Origin: UBA1672 sp046542355
GTDB lineage: Bacteria; Pseudomonadota; Alphaproteobacteria; Micavibrionales; Micavibrionaceae
Assembly (NCBI GenBank): GCA_046542355.1
Contig: JBKHBN010000003.1
Location: 1-64,000 of the forward strand
Direction: 5' to 3'
Length of the DNA stretch: 64,000 bases
Shown: piece by piece, positions 25,704 through 35,358 of the stretch
How the letters are laid out: each line of letters starts with the position of its first letter
Numbering within the stretch: position 1 is the first letter of the stretch
Program-made: the position numbers and the translations under genes
The notes under the pieces: generated by a model
Database searches by the model: none
What the model was told of the DNA's origin: nothing
The model's input: the letters and a program-made list of their open reading frames with translations, nothing else

Positions 25704-26743
25704 GTTCAACCAATAACCCTGAGCTTGCTGTTGCCTCTCAGTCAGGCGAGCCTCCTATTGAGGGGGCATTGCGGCCACAAACTTTAGGCGAATTTATTGG
25801 GCAGATTCCTTTAAAAGATAATCTGGAAATCTTTGTTAAAGCGGCAAGGGCGCGCGGTGATTCTATGGATCATGTGTTGTTTTTTGGCCCTCCGGGTTTA
25901 GGAAAAACAACGCTTGCGCAAATAGTAGCCAAAGAACTGGGCGTTGGTTTTAGAGCTACTTCCGGGCCGGTTATTGTAAAGTCCGGTGACTTGGCGGCTC
26001 TTTTGACAAACTTGCAGCCCAATGATGTGTTGTTCATTGATGAGATTCATCGGCTTAATCCGGCTGTGGAGGAGATCCTTTATCCGGCGATGGAGGATTA
26101 CAAGCTCGATTTAATTATTGGAGAAGGGCCAGCCGCGCGGTCTGTCCAGATTGATTTGCCGCCCTTTACCTTGGTTGGCGCCACCACGCGCAGTGGTTTA
26201 TTGACTAATCCGCTGCGTGATCGTTTTGGTATTCCCATGCGCCTTGAATTTTACACGGCTCAGGAATTGGCGTTTATTGTTAAGCGCTCTGCCGGTTTAT
26301 TAAATATGCCTTTATCCGAGCAAGGGGCTTTTGAAATTGCCCGGCGCTCTCGTGGTACGCCGCGCATTGCCGGACGACTTACGCGCCGCGTTCGTGATTT
26401 CTTTGATACTTCGGGGCTTGAAAAGGCTGATGCGACTCTCGTGGATCAGGCTTTATCGCGCCTGGATGTAGATCATTACGGTTTGGACACGATGGATCGG
26501 CGCTATATGTTATGCATTGCCGAGAATTATGGCGGCGGGCCGGTAGGGATCGAGACTTTGGCTGCGGCTTTATCAGAGCAGCGCGATATGATCGAAGATG
26601 TAATTGAACCTTATCTTATGCAGCAAGGTTTGGTACAACGCACACCACGAGGGCGGATGATTTCGGCTAAAGGATTTCAATATCTTGGCATTGCAGTGCC
26701 TAAAGCACAGGCAGATCAATTGGATCTTCTCGGTGGTGAGTGA
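25700..26743 (+). CDS. ruvB: Holliday junction branch migration ATPase RuvB
   Basis: AAA+ motor of branch migration (347 residues). Walker A is GPPGLGKT at 63-70, Walker B is VLFIDEIHRL, sensor 1 is GATTRSGLLTNPLRDRFG, and the C-terminal winged-helix domain ends near FQYLGIAVP. It overlaps ruvA by 4 bases and is followed 9 bases later by ybgC, so the ruv unit runs into the tol unit without a terminator that I can see. Confidence 0.97.
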   Translation: MSSTNNPELAVASQSGEPPIEGALRPQTLGEFIGQIPLKDNLEIFVKAARARGDSMDHVLFFGPPGLGKTTLAQIVAKELGVGFRATSGPVIVKSGDLAALLTNLQPNDVLFIDEIHRLNPAVEEILYPAMEDYKLDLIIGEGPAARSVQIDLPPFTLVGATTRSGLLTNPLRDRFGIPMRLEFYTAQELAFIVKRSAGLLNMPLSEQGAFEIARRSRGTPRIAGRLTRRVRDFFDTSGLEKADATLVDQALSRLDVDHYGLDTMDRRYMLCIAENYGGGPVGIETLAAALSEQRDMIEDVIEPYLMQQGLVQRTPRGRMISAKGFQYLGIAVPKAQADQLDLLGGE

Positions 26744-26752
26744 GCAAGCAAG

Positions 26753-27169
26753 ATGAATACGCACAAAGTTAATTATCGCGTTTATTATGAGGATACGGAT
26801 GCCGGGGGAATAGTTTATCATGCGCGCTATTTGCACTTTGCCGAACGCGGGCGCACGGAATTGCTGCGCAGTGTTGGCTATGAAAATCAAAAGCTGCATG
26901 ATGAGCTTGGGCTTGTTTTTGTTGTGCGAAATATGGATATTCATTTTCAGGCCACCAGCAGGCTGGATGATTTACTAAGCGTTGAAACCTGTATTACCGA
27001 GATTAAAAATTCCAGTTTCAGGATGCGCCAGCAGATTATGCGGGACGATCAAAATATTGTCGGGCTTGACGTGTTGCTTGTTTGTGTGAGCGTTAAAGAT
27101 TATAAGCCTATTCGGATGCCTTTGGAGATTAAAGAGGCTTTTCTTCAGTATCAGGACACTTTAGAATAG
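26753..27169 (+). CDS. ybgC: YbgC-type acyl-CoA thioesterase (Tol-Pal associated)
   Basis: Hot-dog-fold thioesterase of 138 residues. The catalytic region YYEDTDAGGIVYHARYL contains the conserved Asp16 and the downstream Tyr-His pair. YbgC is usually the first gene of tol-pal clusters and is thought to act on acyl-CoA or acyl-ACP in phospholipid metabolism. Here it stands between ruvB and tolQ, the usual alphaproteobacterial order. Confidence 0.92.
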   Translation: MNTHKVNYRVYYEDTDAGGIVYHARYLHFAERGRTELLRSVGYENQKLHDELGLVFVVRNMDIHFQATSRLDDLLSVETCITEIKNSSFRMRQQIMRDDQNIVGLDVLLVCVSVKDYKPIRMPLEIKEAFLQYQDTLE

Positions 27170-27300
27170 GGTCTTATCCTCAAGAATAAAAGGATATGAT
27201 TGTTTTTATCGTACACCTTTGCTGTGGATTGACGAATGGTTCAATATGGAATTTTGTTCAGATAAATTTTTTTACGTGAATGTATATAAGGAAAAACACT

Positions 27301-28053
27301 ATGACTGTAGATGTGATGGCACAGGATCTGGGAAATACTATGGCGCATGATATGAGCGCGATTGGTATGTTTATAGATGCCGATCTGGTTGTGAAGGCTG
27401 TTATGCTGTTATTACTGGGGTGGTCGTTCTGGAGTTGGGCTATTATAATTCATAAGCGGAATTTGCTTAATCATCTTAACCGCAGAGCTGTGCGTTTTGA
27501 GGATTCATTTTGGTCTGGAGAGCCGCTTGATAAGATTTATGCGCGGGTAAAAAAAAGCAAAGAAGATCCGATGTTGCTGACCTTTCTTGCCGGTATGGAT
27601 GAGTGGAAGGCTGGCATTGTGGGCGGTGTTCCTTCCAGTAAAACATTACAAACCAGTCTAAAACAACGTGTTGAGCGTGCCATGAATGTTGCTATTGGGC
27701 GAGAGGTGGATCAGCTTGAACGCGGGATGATTTTTCTGGCCAGTGTGGCTTCGAGCGCCCCTTTTGTTGGTCTGTTTGGAACAGTCTGGGGGATTATGAA
27801 CAGCTTTTCGGAAATTGCCAGCACCAATAATACATCTTTGGCTGTGGTGGCTCCTGGAATTGCACAAGCGCTCTTTACCACGGCTCTTGGTCTGGTTGCT
27901 GCGATACCGGCTTCTATTGCTTTTAACGTGCTATCGAGCAGTCTTAACCGGTATGCCAGTAAGCTGGAGACATTTGCTGATGAATTTTTAGCCATTTTGT
28001 CCCGTCATCTTGATTCTCATGAAATGCAGGTCAGCAATAACAGAAAGACTTAG
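27301..28053 (+). CDS. tolQ: Tol-Pal system inner membrane protein TolQ
   Basis: 250 residues with three membrane helices (about 31-51, 141-165, 183-210) and the large cytoplasmic loop between the first two, as in the TolQ/ExbB/MotA family. TolQ and TolR form the proton-driven motor that energises TolA at the division septum. I chose the ATG at 27301, which has AAGGA 7-8 bases upstream, over a GTG-like in-frame extension at 27280. There are 131 bases between ybgC and this start, enough for an internal promoter. Confidence 0.94.
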   Translation: MTVDVMAQDLGNTMAHDMSAIGMFIDADLVVKAVMLLLLGWSFWSWAIIIHKRNLLNHLNRRAVRFEDSFWSGEPLDKIYARVKKSKEDPMLLTFLAGMDEWKAGIVGGVPSSKTLQTSLKQRVERAMNVAIGREVDQLERGMIFLASVASSAPFVGLFGTVWGIMNSFSEIASTNNTSLAVVAPGIAQALFTTALGLVAAIPASIAFNVLSSSLNRYASKLETFADEFLAILSRHLDSHEMQVSNNRKT

Positions 28054-28084
28054 ACAGTAAAACTTGATAAAGGAGTTTAAGTAA

Positions 28085-28537
28085 ATGGGTGGTTTTATTG
28101 GAAATTCGGGACGTGTTAAAAGTTCGCGCCGCTTAGGGCGGCGTCTGGCTCCTATGGCGGAGCTTAATGTGATTCCGATGAATGATGTCATGCTGGTTTT
28201 GCTGGTTGTGTTTATGGTCTCTGCGCCTTTGATGACAGCAGGGGTGCCGATTGATCTTCCGGCTAGTGATGCCAAGAGTATTACTACCGAGGATAACAGG
28301 CCGATCGAGCTTACGCTGGATGCACAGGGCAACATTTATCTCGCGGAAACACAAGTCAAGCGCGGCGCATTGGTGACAATATTGCGCGCTACTATTGAAA
28401 GTAATGCAGGGGAGCAACAGCCGCGCATTTATGTGCGCGCCGATCAATCTTTGGATTATGGTAATGTTATGGATTTACTGGGCGAGCTTAATGCCGCCGG
28501 TTTTAATCGGGTGGCTCTGATTACGACGCAAAAATAA
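28085..28537 (+). CDS. tolR: Tol-Pal system protein TolR
   Basis: 150 residues with a short basic N-terminus, one membrane helix (about 33-55) carrying the essential Asp34 (VIPMNDVMLVLL), and a periplasmic domain ending in the repeated DYGNVMDLLGELNAAGF motif of ExbD/TolR. AAGGAG precedes the ATG. It pairs with TolQ to form the motor. Confidence 0.94.
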   Translation: MGGFIGNSGRVKSSRRLGRRLAPMAELNVIPMNDVMLVLLVVFMVSAPLMTAGVPIDLPASDAKSITTEDNRPIELTLDAQGNIYLAETQVKRGALVTILRATIESNAGEQQPRIYVRADQSLDYGNVMDLLGELNAAGFNRVALITTQK

Positions 28538-28543
28538 TATAAT

Positions 28544-29509
28544 GTGAGTTTGGCTTTTATGGTTGCTACAACGTGTAGAAATTCGTTAACGCGTTTATTT
28601 TCTCTTCCGGAGTTTGGATGGCCGACGCTTGTGTCCGCGTTTTTACATGGGGGAGTTTTTCTGCTGGCAGTATTCGGGCTGCCTCAAGTTTCCCAGAAGG
28701 ATAATCCGTATTTGCAGCCCGGTGAAATGGTCATGAATGTTGAGTTGTATAGTCCTGCCAATGTTATTGAAACCGAAAATGCAGGCGCGGAAAAGCCGCT
28801 GGACACAGGGGCAGGGGATGAGAATGATTCTGCGCCGCCTGCGCCGCGGCATGTGTATAATAATCAAGACCGCGTTCCGCAGCTTGCAGAGCCAAAGAAG
28901 CCGGATATTGAGGAGCCTGTAAAACCTGCGGAGAAGCCGAAGGTTGTTCCTGATCCGACAGCGATCCGTGTTCCTCCCAAGCCTGTTAGCAAACCCAAGA
29001 AGCCAGAGCCAAAAGTAGAGCCAAAGCCGAAGGTTGAAGAGGATAAACCACAGGAACAACCCGCTGAAGAGCAGCGTGATATGACCAGTTTACTGAAAGA
29101 TCTAACCCCAAGTGAGGAAGAGGCTGCTAACCAGCCATCACTGGATCATTCGCCGACCGGAAGTGGCAAGACTGTTCCTCTTGGTGATGAGTCCAGACAA
29201 ATGACAACCAGCGACCTTGTTGCATTAAATCAGGGAGTGCAGCAATGCTGGAATGTTAATGCAGGGGGGCGGATGGCAGAAAATCTGATTGTGCGGCTGC
29301 GGGTGTTTGTGAATCCTGACCGGTCTGTGAGGGAGGTGGTCATTCTCGATCAAATGCGTTATGCCACGGACTCTCATTTCAAATCTGCTGCTGATGCTGC
29401 CAAGTGGGCTTTGCTTAATCCGAAATGCTCCACACTTAATTTGCCGCCGGAAAAATATGAAACATGGAAAAGTTTTATTTATGTATTTGACCCCAGTCAG
29501 ATGTTATAG
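28544..29509 (+). CDS. tolA: TolA-like periplasm-spanning protein
   Basis: 321 residues with one N-terminal membrane anchor (about 26-46), a long Pro, Lys and Glu-rich low-complexity middle (about 95-185) likely to cross the periplasm, and a C-terminal TonB/TolA-like domain (about 215-321) with two cysteines (QQCWN and NPKCS), as in TolA. The start is uncertain: the GTG at 28544 keeps it 6 bases from tolR, while the ATG at 28559 is equally lacking a ribosome site. The middle is Pro-rich rather than the Ala-rich helix of E. coli TolA. Confidence 0.85.
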   Translation: MSLAFMVATTCRNSLTRLFSLPEFGWPTLVSAFLHGGVFLLAVFGLPQVSQKDNPYLQPGEMVMNVELYSPANVIETENAGAEKPLDTGAGDENDSAPPAPRHVYNNQDRVPQLAEPKKPDIEEPVKPAEKPKVVPDPTAIRVPPKPVSKPKKPEPKVEPKPKVEEDKPQEQPAEEQRDMTSLLKDLTPSEEEAANQPSLDHSPTGSGKTVPLGDESRQMTTSDLVALNQGVQQCWNVNAGGRMAENLIVRLRVFVNPDRSVREVVILDQMRYATDSHFKSAADAAKWALLNPKCSTLNLPPEKYETWKSFIYVFDPSQML

Positions 29510-29572
29510 TTCCCTTGGTTTTCATAGAGCCCTTTTGTTTAGGCTATAAGAACAACGTAGGATAAAGGAATA

Positions 29573-30913
29573 ATGAAGAAATACAGCGCCTCTTTTTTTG
29601 TGCGATCCATTCTTTTTGTTAGCTTGATGTTTTTTGTCGGGAGCACGACTGTTCATGCGCAGGAGTTCGAAGCGCGTATCACCCGCGGAACTTCCAAACC
29701 GCGGCCAATTGCGATTTCTTCGTTTTATTCTGCTAGTCCTGATCACGATCGTATGGCACAGGATATCCCGGCCATTGTGAAAAATAATCTTGAGGGCTCA
29801 GGGTTGTTTGAGCCGATTAATGAGCAGGCTTTTGTGCAAACACCTGATTCAGTCTTTCAAGACGGCGTACGCTTTCCGGAATGGCGCATGACAGGTACGG
29901 AAACACTGGTCACTGGAACTGTTATGACTGATGAACAGGGAAATACGCACGTTGAGTTCCGGTTGTGGGATGTTTTATCACAGAGCCAGCTTATCGGCAT
30001 GGCCTATACGACGACGCCGTCAAACTGGCGGCGCATTGCGCATATTATGTCAGATGAGATTTATAAGCGCTTGAGTGGTGAAGATGGGTATTTTGATACG
30101 CGCATCGTTTATGTTTCCGAAAGCGGGTCGATGCAAAAACGTGTTAAGCGGCTTGCGATTATGGATCAAGATGGGGCTAATCATAAATATTTGACAGATG
30201 GCAGCTATCTTGTTTTAACGCCGCGCTTTTCTCCAGAGACGCAGCGCATAACCTATATGTCTTATCAGGGGCGCGTTCCAAAAGTTTATTTGTATAATAT
30301 TAATACTGGACGCCATGAATCTTTAGGTGATTTTCAGGGGATGACATTTGCGCCGCGCTTTTCTCCTGATGGTGAGAAGCTTGTTTTCAGTATGGCGAAA
30401 AATGGCAATACCGATATTTATGTTATGGATCTTAACTCGCGCCATGCCAAACGCATGACCAGCAGCCCGGCAATTGAAACAGCGCCAAGTTATTCTCCTG
30501 ATGGTGAGCGTATTGTCTTTGAGTCAGATAGAAGCGGGAGCCAGCAACTCTATATTATGAATGTAGACGGGTCTGGTATGACGCGCCTGACCTATGGACA
30601 GGGGCGCTATGGTAATCCTGTATGGTCGCCGCGCGGTGACTTGATTGCTTTTACGCGGATGTATCAGGGCAAGTTTTATATTGGTGTTATTCGGCCTGAT
30701 GGTGGTGGAGAGCGTTTGATTACAAGCGCTTATCACGTAGAGGGGGCAACATGGTCGCCCAATGGCCGCGTTCTTGCCTATTTTAAAGAAAGACCGGATG
30801 GAGATAACCGGATTACGCAAATCTATACGATAGATATTACAGGCTATAACGAGCGGGTGCTCAAAACGCCTGTTTACGGCTCTGATCCGGCTTGGTCACC
30901 GCTTAACCCCTGA
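29573..30913 (+). CDS. tolB: Tol-Pal system translocation protein TolB
   Basis: Periplasmic protein of 446 residues. A signal peptide ends near residue 29 (TTVHA-Q). An N-terminal alpha/beta domain (about 35-165) is followed by a six-bladed beta-propeller with repeated SPDGE(R/K)(I/L)xF-type motifs (FAPRFSPDGEKLVF, APSYSPDGERIVF, NPVWSPRGDLIAF). It normally binds Pal at the outer membrane, but no pal gene follows: 8 bases later the convergent rppH begins. No terminator lies between the two. Confidence 0.96.
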   Translation: MKKYSASFFVRSILFVSLMFFVGSTTVHAQEFEARITRGTSKPRPIAISSFYSASPDHDRMAQDIPAIVKNNLEGSGLFEPINEQAFVQTPDSVFQDGVRFPEWRMTGTETLVTGTVMTDEQGNTHVEFRLWDVLSQSQLIGMAYTTTPSNWRRIAHIMSDEIYKRLSGEDGYFDTRIVYVSESGSMQKRVKRLAIMDQDGANHKYLTDGSYLVLTPRFSPETQRITYMSYQGRVPKVYLYNINTGRHESLGDFQGMTFAPRFSPDGEKLVFSMAKNGNTDIYVMDLNSRHAKRMTSSPAIETAPSYSPDGERIVFESDRSGSQQLYIMNVDGSGMTRLTYGQGRYGNPVWSPRGDLIAFTRMYQGKFYIGVIRPDGGGERLITSAYHVEGATWSPNGRVLAYFKERPDGDNRITQIYTIDITGYNERVLKTPVYGSDPAWSPLNP

Positions 30914-30921
30914 TAGGCGCG

Positions 30922-31422
30922 TTACGTTTTTTCAAGGTGTTTGAACATTTTGAAAACTTGAATATACACGTTACGTTTGAAAGAAACGATGCGGTTTATG
31001 GTTTCCTCAAATGCGAGCCAGCGCCATTGACTGAATTCCGGTGGTGAGAAGTGGTTAAGATCAATGTCTGTGTCTTGTCCTGTAAAACGCATGGCAACCC
31101 AAGTTTGTTCTTGTCCGCGATATTGTTTGTTCCAGCCGATTTTGTCATTTTCAAGCAAGACGGAAGGGAGATCATAACGGATTGTATGCGGTGCGATCTC
31201 CAGTATTTGCGCTTTGTCGGTTCCGGTTTCTTCCAGCATTTCACGCATGGCGGCTTGTGTTATTGTTTCTCCAGGATCAATTCCGCCTTGAGGCATTTGT
31301 AGCGCTCCGGGCATGTCTATGCGCTCGCCAACAAAGACTTTTCTGTCCTCGTTAAACAACACAATGCCAACGCATGGGCGATACATAGTTTGAAGTGATT
31401 GTGTTTTATTGCTGTTATTCAA
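30922..31422 (-). CDS. rppH: RNA pyrophosphohydrolase RppH
   Basis: Nudix hydrolase of 166 residues that removes pyrophosphate from mRNA 5' ends to start decay. The full Nudix box is present (GGIDPGE, then REMLEETGT), together with the RppH-typical start YRPCVGIVLFNEDRKVF. It overlaps the upstream YibQ-like gene by 8 bases. In alphaproteobacteria rppH usually follows that gene and ctpA, as here, and is followed by the ATP synthase F1 genes in some; here tolB converges on it instead. Confidence 0.93.
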   Translation of the reverse strand: MNNSNKTQSLQTMYRPCVGIVLFNEDRKVFVGERIDMPGALQMPQGGIDPGETITQAAMREMLEETGTDKAQILEIAPHTIRYDLPSVLLENDKIGWNKQYRGQEQTWVAMRFTGQDTDIDLNHFSPPEFSQWRWLAFEETINRIVSFKRNVYIQVFKMFKHLEKT

Positions 31423-32578
31423 TATTTGCCCTGTCTGTTTGTTTTTGCACCTGTTCTATGCGGGCAAGCGGCAAATCATAAATGACAGAAACTGGCGCGA
31501 TAACGTAGTCAATCTTGCCAATTTTCTCAAGCCATAAGGCAAGCGCTTTGATTAAAACCGGGTAGGCGGGAACCATGGTGACTGCCTGTTTTTTTTCCTG
31601 TGCTGTTTTTTCAATTGGTAAAAATATGTCTTTTTGCGAAATATGCATCAATGTGTCTGTGACCTTTATATAAGGGGCTGTTTCTGATGCGGCAAGAGAT
31701 TCAACAAACCGCGGGGCGTCACTATTCAGCTCGAGAACAGCCAGACCACGGCCATATAATTCTTCGATGAGTTTGGAATAATGGTCTTTATTCTCCGCTG
31801 TCCCTTGATCTGAAAAAAGTGCCACGCCAGTATATCCCAAAGCTTTGGCAAGGGACTTGCGCATGTTAATTCCTTTTTCTACCAATGAGTCATGATGATA
31901 TATGGTGTATAGTCCTGCGTCATTATATAAGCCGCGCTGAAGAGGGATTTCCAGCCATACTTCATGGCCTTTGGCGCGCGCGCGGTTAATCCACTCTTGT
32001 GGAAGCAGGGCGTAGGGCGAGAGTAGAAAAGACACTTCGGGCGGTAGTATATCAAGGGCGAGATTTGACAGCTCTTTGGATAAGCCAAAATCCTTTACAA
32101 CAAATGACAGGGCTGCTTTGTCACCAATGACTTGTAGTGAAAAAGGAGATTGATAAGCGCGGAAGCTGGTAAGATTATCTTTTTTTCTAATTACCGGCAG
32201 TTGCCCTATGGTCTCGTCATAGGCTGAAAGCCCTTCTATCAGACCCGGCTGGATTTCTGTTTTATGTGAGTCAGTGTCTGGATTTTTATTTTTTTGCTGC
32301 GGCTTGTCATGGAACGTTGCGCTACTAACCAGCAATGGTACGCTCATAGACGCCATATTTCGTTCTATTGCTCTTATTGTATTTCCGGCTGTAGCGTATA
32401 TATATACCAGCATAATAGCATAAAGACTGACGACAAAAATGAGTGAAAGCGCGAAGTGCCTTTTGTCCATTGCGTTCCATTTATGATGTATCCATTCGAT
32501 AAATGGCACGCTGCGTAGTCTGGAGACCCAGGATAGGCAAAATGCTTTTAAGCTTTCTTTGTGTCTGGCAATATCCAT
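31415..32578 (-). CDS. divergent polysaccharide deacetylase family protein (YibQ/DUF610-like)
   Basis: 387 residues. An N-terminal membrane helix (about 42-64) anchors a periplasmic domain with the fold signature of the divergent polysaccharide deacetylase family: VKDFGLSKELSNLALDILPPEVSFLLSPY, given here only as the region about 163-192, then HEVWLEIPLQ and TGVALFSDQGTA. The family's real substrate is not established. It stands between ctpA (21 bases away) and rppH (overlapping), a conserved order. The C-terminal third is variable. Confidence 0.82.
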   Translation of the reverse strand: MDIARHKESLKAFCLSWVSRLRSVPFIEWIHHKWNAMDKRHFALSLIFVVSLYAIMLVYIYATAGNTIRAIERNMASMSVPLLVSSATFHDKPQQKNKNPDTDSHKTEIQPGLIEGLSAYDETIGQLPVIRKKDNLTSFRAYQSPFSLQVIGDKAALSFVVKDFGLSKELSNLALDILPPEVSFLLSPYALLPQEWINRARAKGHEVWLEIPLQRGLYNDAGLYTIYHHDSLVEKGINMRKSLAKALGYTGVALFSDQGTAENKDHYSKLIEELYGRGLAVLELNSDAPRFVESLAASETAPYIKVTDTLMHISQKDIFLPIEKTAQEKKQAVTMVPAYPVLIKALALWLEKIGKIDYVIAPVSVIYDLPLARIEQVQKQTDRANIE

Positions 32579-32599
32579 CCTTTTTTGTTCTCACGCTAC

Positions 32600-33997
32600 C
32601 TAGTCATTATATTTTATCTTCTTGGTTCTTTCATCGGTTTTTGGTGCTTGTGGGTGATAAAGAGATAGTCCTCTGAGCAGGTCTATGGCACGTAATAGCT
32701 GATAGTCTGTTATTCCTCCCTCACCTTCACCTTCTTTATCGTCCCCGGTCTTGTCTTTCCCTTTAGAATCTTTGTTTTCTTTTTTCTTATTGTCATTTGC
32801 TGCTTTACCTTTATCCAAAGCACCGAGCAAGTCGGCTTCTCGCATACGCTTAAAAGCCATGGTTTCAACTGTGGCCGGTTCAACAATAATGTCGGGTGCA
32901 ATGCCTTTGGCCTGAATTGAGCGGCCAGAAGGTGTATAGTAGCGTGCGGTGGTCAAGCGCATGGCCCCATTACCGGGAAAGGGCATAACCGTTTGAACGG
33001 ATCCCTTGCCAAAGGATTGTGTCCCTAGAAGAATGGCACGCTTATGATCTTGTAGTGCACCAGCAACAATTTCCGAGGCCGAGGCAGAGCCGCCATTGAT
33101 CAGAACAACAATTGGAAGACCTTCTGTTTTATCACCTGATGTTGCATTTTTGCGTTCTGTGTCTTCTTCGGATCTACCGCGTTGAGATACAATTTCTCCC
33201 TTGTCCATAAATAGATCTGCCACTTCAATGGCCTGCGAGAGAAGTCCTCCGGGGTTGTTACGCAAATCCAAGACATAACCAATCAGGTTATCTCCCAGCT
33301 CTGTACTAATTTCTTCAATCGCTTCCTCTACACCAGGGCCAGTTTTTTCGCTAAACGTTGTAACGCGGATATAGCCAACATTGCCTTCCGTGCGGTAGCG
33401 AACTGATTTGATTTGTATAATATCTCTGACAATTGTGACTTCGATTTGCGAGTCTTCTTCCTCACGTGCAATAGATAAGTCAATTGTTGAGCCAACTTTC
33501 CCGCGCATCAGGTCAACAGCTTCACTCAGACTCATCCCCATGACAGCTTCACCGTCAATTCTTATAATATAGTCACCGGCCTGTATGCCTGCGCGAAAGG
33601 CGGGCGTGTCATCAATAGGCGAGACTACTTTGACCAACCCGTTTTCCATGGTCACTTCGATGCCAAGGCCACCAAATTCACCTTTGGTTTCAACGCGCAT
33701 ATCATCAAATTTTTGTTCGCTTAAATATGCGGAATGTGGGTCAAGGCTTGATAACATGCCGTTGAGTGCATTCTCGATGAGTTGTTTATCTTCTACTTCC
33801 TCTACATATTCGGCGCGGACACGCTCGAAAACGTCACCAAAAAGGTTGAGCTGACGGTAAGTCTCGCTATAGCGATCATCGCTGTTTTTTATCTCTTTTT
33901 CCGGTTTTTCTTCGGCATGTGACGGCATGATTATCAGTGTGTTTACCGTCAATGCTGCTGAAGAGATCAGAAGCAAAGTTAAAAACATTTTTTTCAT
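32600..33997 (-). CDS. ctpA: C-terminal processing peptidase (CtpA, S41 family)
   Basis: Periplasmic serine protease of 465 residues. A signal peptide ends near residue 28 (PSHA). A PDZ domain (about 105-185, starting GGLGIEVTMENG) binds substrate C-termini. The catalytic dyad is Ser306 (NGGSASASE) and Lys331 (SFGKGSVQ). After about residue 385 comes a 40-residue Lys, Asp, Glu and Gly-rich linker of low complexity. It acts with the neighbouring EnvC-like protein in cell-wall and envelope maintenance, by analogy with other bacteria. Confidence 0.94.
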   Translation of the reverse strand: MKKMFLTLLLISSAALTVNTLIIMPSHAEEKPEKEIKNSDDRYSETYRQLNLFGDVFERVRAEYVEEVEDKQLIENALNGMLSSLDPHSAYLSEQKFDDMRVETKGEFGGLGIEVTMENGLVKVVSPIDDTPAFRAGIQAGDYIIRIDGEAVMGMSLSEAVDLMRGKVGSTIDLSIAREEEDSQIEVTIVRDIIQIKSVRYRTEGNVGYIRVTTFSEKTGPGVEEAIEEISTELGDNLIGYVLDLRNNPGGLLSQAIEVADLFMDKGEIVSQRGRSEEDTERKNATSGDKTEGLPIVVLINGGSASASEIVAGALQDHKRAILLGTQSFGKGSVQTVMPFPGNGAMRLTTARYYTPSGRSIQAKGIAPDIIVEPATVETMAFKRMREADLLGALDKGKAANDNKKKENKDSKGKDKTGDDKEGEGEGGITDYQLLRAIDLLRGLSLYHPQAPKTDERTKKIKYND

Positions 33998-34067
33998 AAG
34001 CGTTTGTCCTTAAAATTATTTTCAGTTTATTTATATTAAGTGCAATAAAGCACGGTACTAATTATTT

Positions 34068-35255
34068 TTATCCCAGATCAGAGAACTTAATAGAAGGGTT
34101 TACGGGCGTACCATCTTTTCTAAGCTCATAATATAGTTTTGGGCGCGGAATTAAAGTAGAATCTGGTAACAATCCGATCGGTTCTCCAGATTTTACAATA
34201 TCGCCTATAACAGCGCTAATCTTTCCTAAGCCAGCAATCAGGCTATGATAGCCTTCATTGTGTTCAATAATGACAATGTTGCTAAAACGTTTGAAGGAGC
34301 CTACAAACTGAACTTTACCGCCCATCGGCGCGATAACAAGTCCGGCGTTGCGTCCTTCTATAATAATACCGTTGCTTGTTGCACCATATTCATCCTTATC
34401 CTGATAAGTGGTACGGACTATGCCTGATACCGGCAGGTTTGCCTGCCCATTTTCTCCATTAAATGATTTGGATATTCTTGGTTTTTGACGAAAAATATTA
34501 GCTTGTTTTTGTCTTTCAATTTCTTTTTGTTCTTCTATTTTGATTTGCGCGATTAACTCTTCGAGGTTTCGAGCTTTTAATGAGATGCTGTTGATTGAAA
34601 GTTGATATGCCTGAATATCCTGCCCAATTTGAGCGTAAAGATCCTCCTTGTCCTGAACGAGGCTCATTAGCTTTGCGTGATTCTTTTTTAAGCTCTTTGT
34701 TTCTTTTTCAAGGTGATTACGCTCTTTTGTCAAGTCAGTGCTGAGTTGTTCAAGCATCTCCAGTTTGTTTTTTAGATGTTTTGCATCGTGCTCTACTGAC
34801 GGGATAATGTTTTTCATTAATAAGGCGCTTTGCGCTGTATGGTATGGTGTGTTTGGGCGCGCAATCATCACTTCAGGCGGTGTTTTGCGAATTCGCTCTA
34901 GCATTAAGATGAGCTTTACAATCGATGCGCGCTCTTTTTGCAGATTTTCGCTAAGGTCTTTTTTGCGTGCCTCCAGATTATCTATGCGCTCTTGTGTAGA
35001 TCTGAGCTTATCTTCATTTTGGCGCATTGCGCGCCCGGTCTTTCTTAGCTGGTTTTTAATGTCAGAGAGTTCTGACTCAATTTTCTCAATACGCGTCTGG
35101 AGTCTCTTTTTTTCTGCGGCCTTGTGGGACAATCTGGTTTTGGTGGTTTGCAATTGTTCCTGTTTAATAGCGCGCTCTGAGGCATGCGAGATCATCGAAA
35201 AAAGACCGATGCTTATCAAACATATGAATAAGAGTGTATAAAGGCGCGTTGTCAT
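34068..35255 (-). CDS. envC: EnvC-like murein hydrolase activator (degenerate LytM domain)
   Basis: 395 residues. A signal peptide (about 1-26) is followed by a long coiled coil (about 27-245, rich in Lys, Glu, Leu, Arg and Gln) and a LytM/M23-type domain (about 285-392). In that domain the usual HLH metal site is replaced by KLYYELR, and the first His/Asp pair is missing (GVIIEGRNAG), so it should not cut peptidoglycan itself. That is the EnvC arrangement: a division-site activator of amidases. It is co-oriented with ctpA, 70 bases upstream of it. Confidence 0.9.
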   Translation of the reverse strand: MTTRLYTLLFICLISIGLFSMISHASERAIKQEQLQTTKTRLSHKAAEKKRLQTRIEKIESELSDIKNQLRKTGRAMRQNEDKLRSTQERIDNLEARKKDLSENLQKERASIVKLILMLERIRKTPPEVMIARPNTPYHTAQSALLMKNIIPSVEHDAKHLKNKLEMLEQLSTDLTKERNHLEKETKSLKKNHAKLMSLVQDKEDLYAQIGQDIQAYQLSINSISLKARNLEELIAQIKIEEQKEIERQKQANIFRQKPRISKSFNGENGQANLPVSGIVRTTYQDKDEYGATSNGIIIEGRNAGLVIAPMGGKVQFVGSFKRFSNIVIIEHNEGYHSLIAGLGKISAVIGDIVKSGEPIGLLPDSTLIPRPKLYYELRKDGTPVNPSIKFSDLG

Positions 35256-35358
35256 GGTGAAGTATTGTACTTAACTCGCTGGAGAAATAACAGGCTGGAG
35301 GCGTGTTTATCCTGAAGTGTTTGGATTTTATTTCAGAACACGACAAACAGGGGCGGAG

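Noticed and set aside
34068..35255. Active M23 endopeptidase
   Set aside because: The zinc-ligand histidines of the LytM domain are replaced (KLYYELR for the HLH motif), so it is better called an EnvC-type activator.
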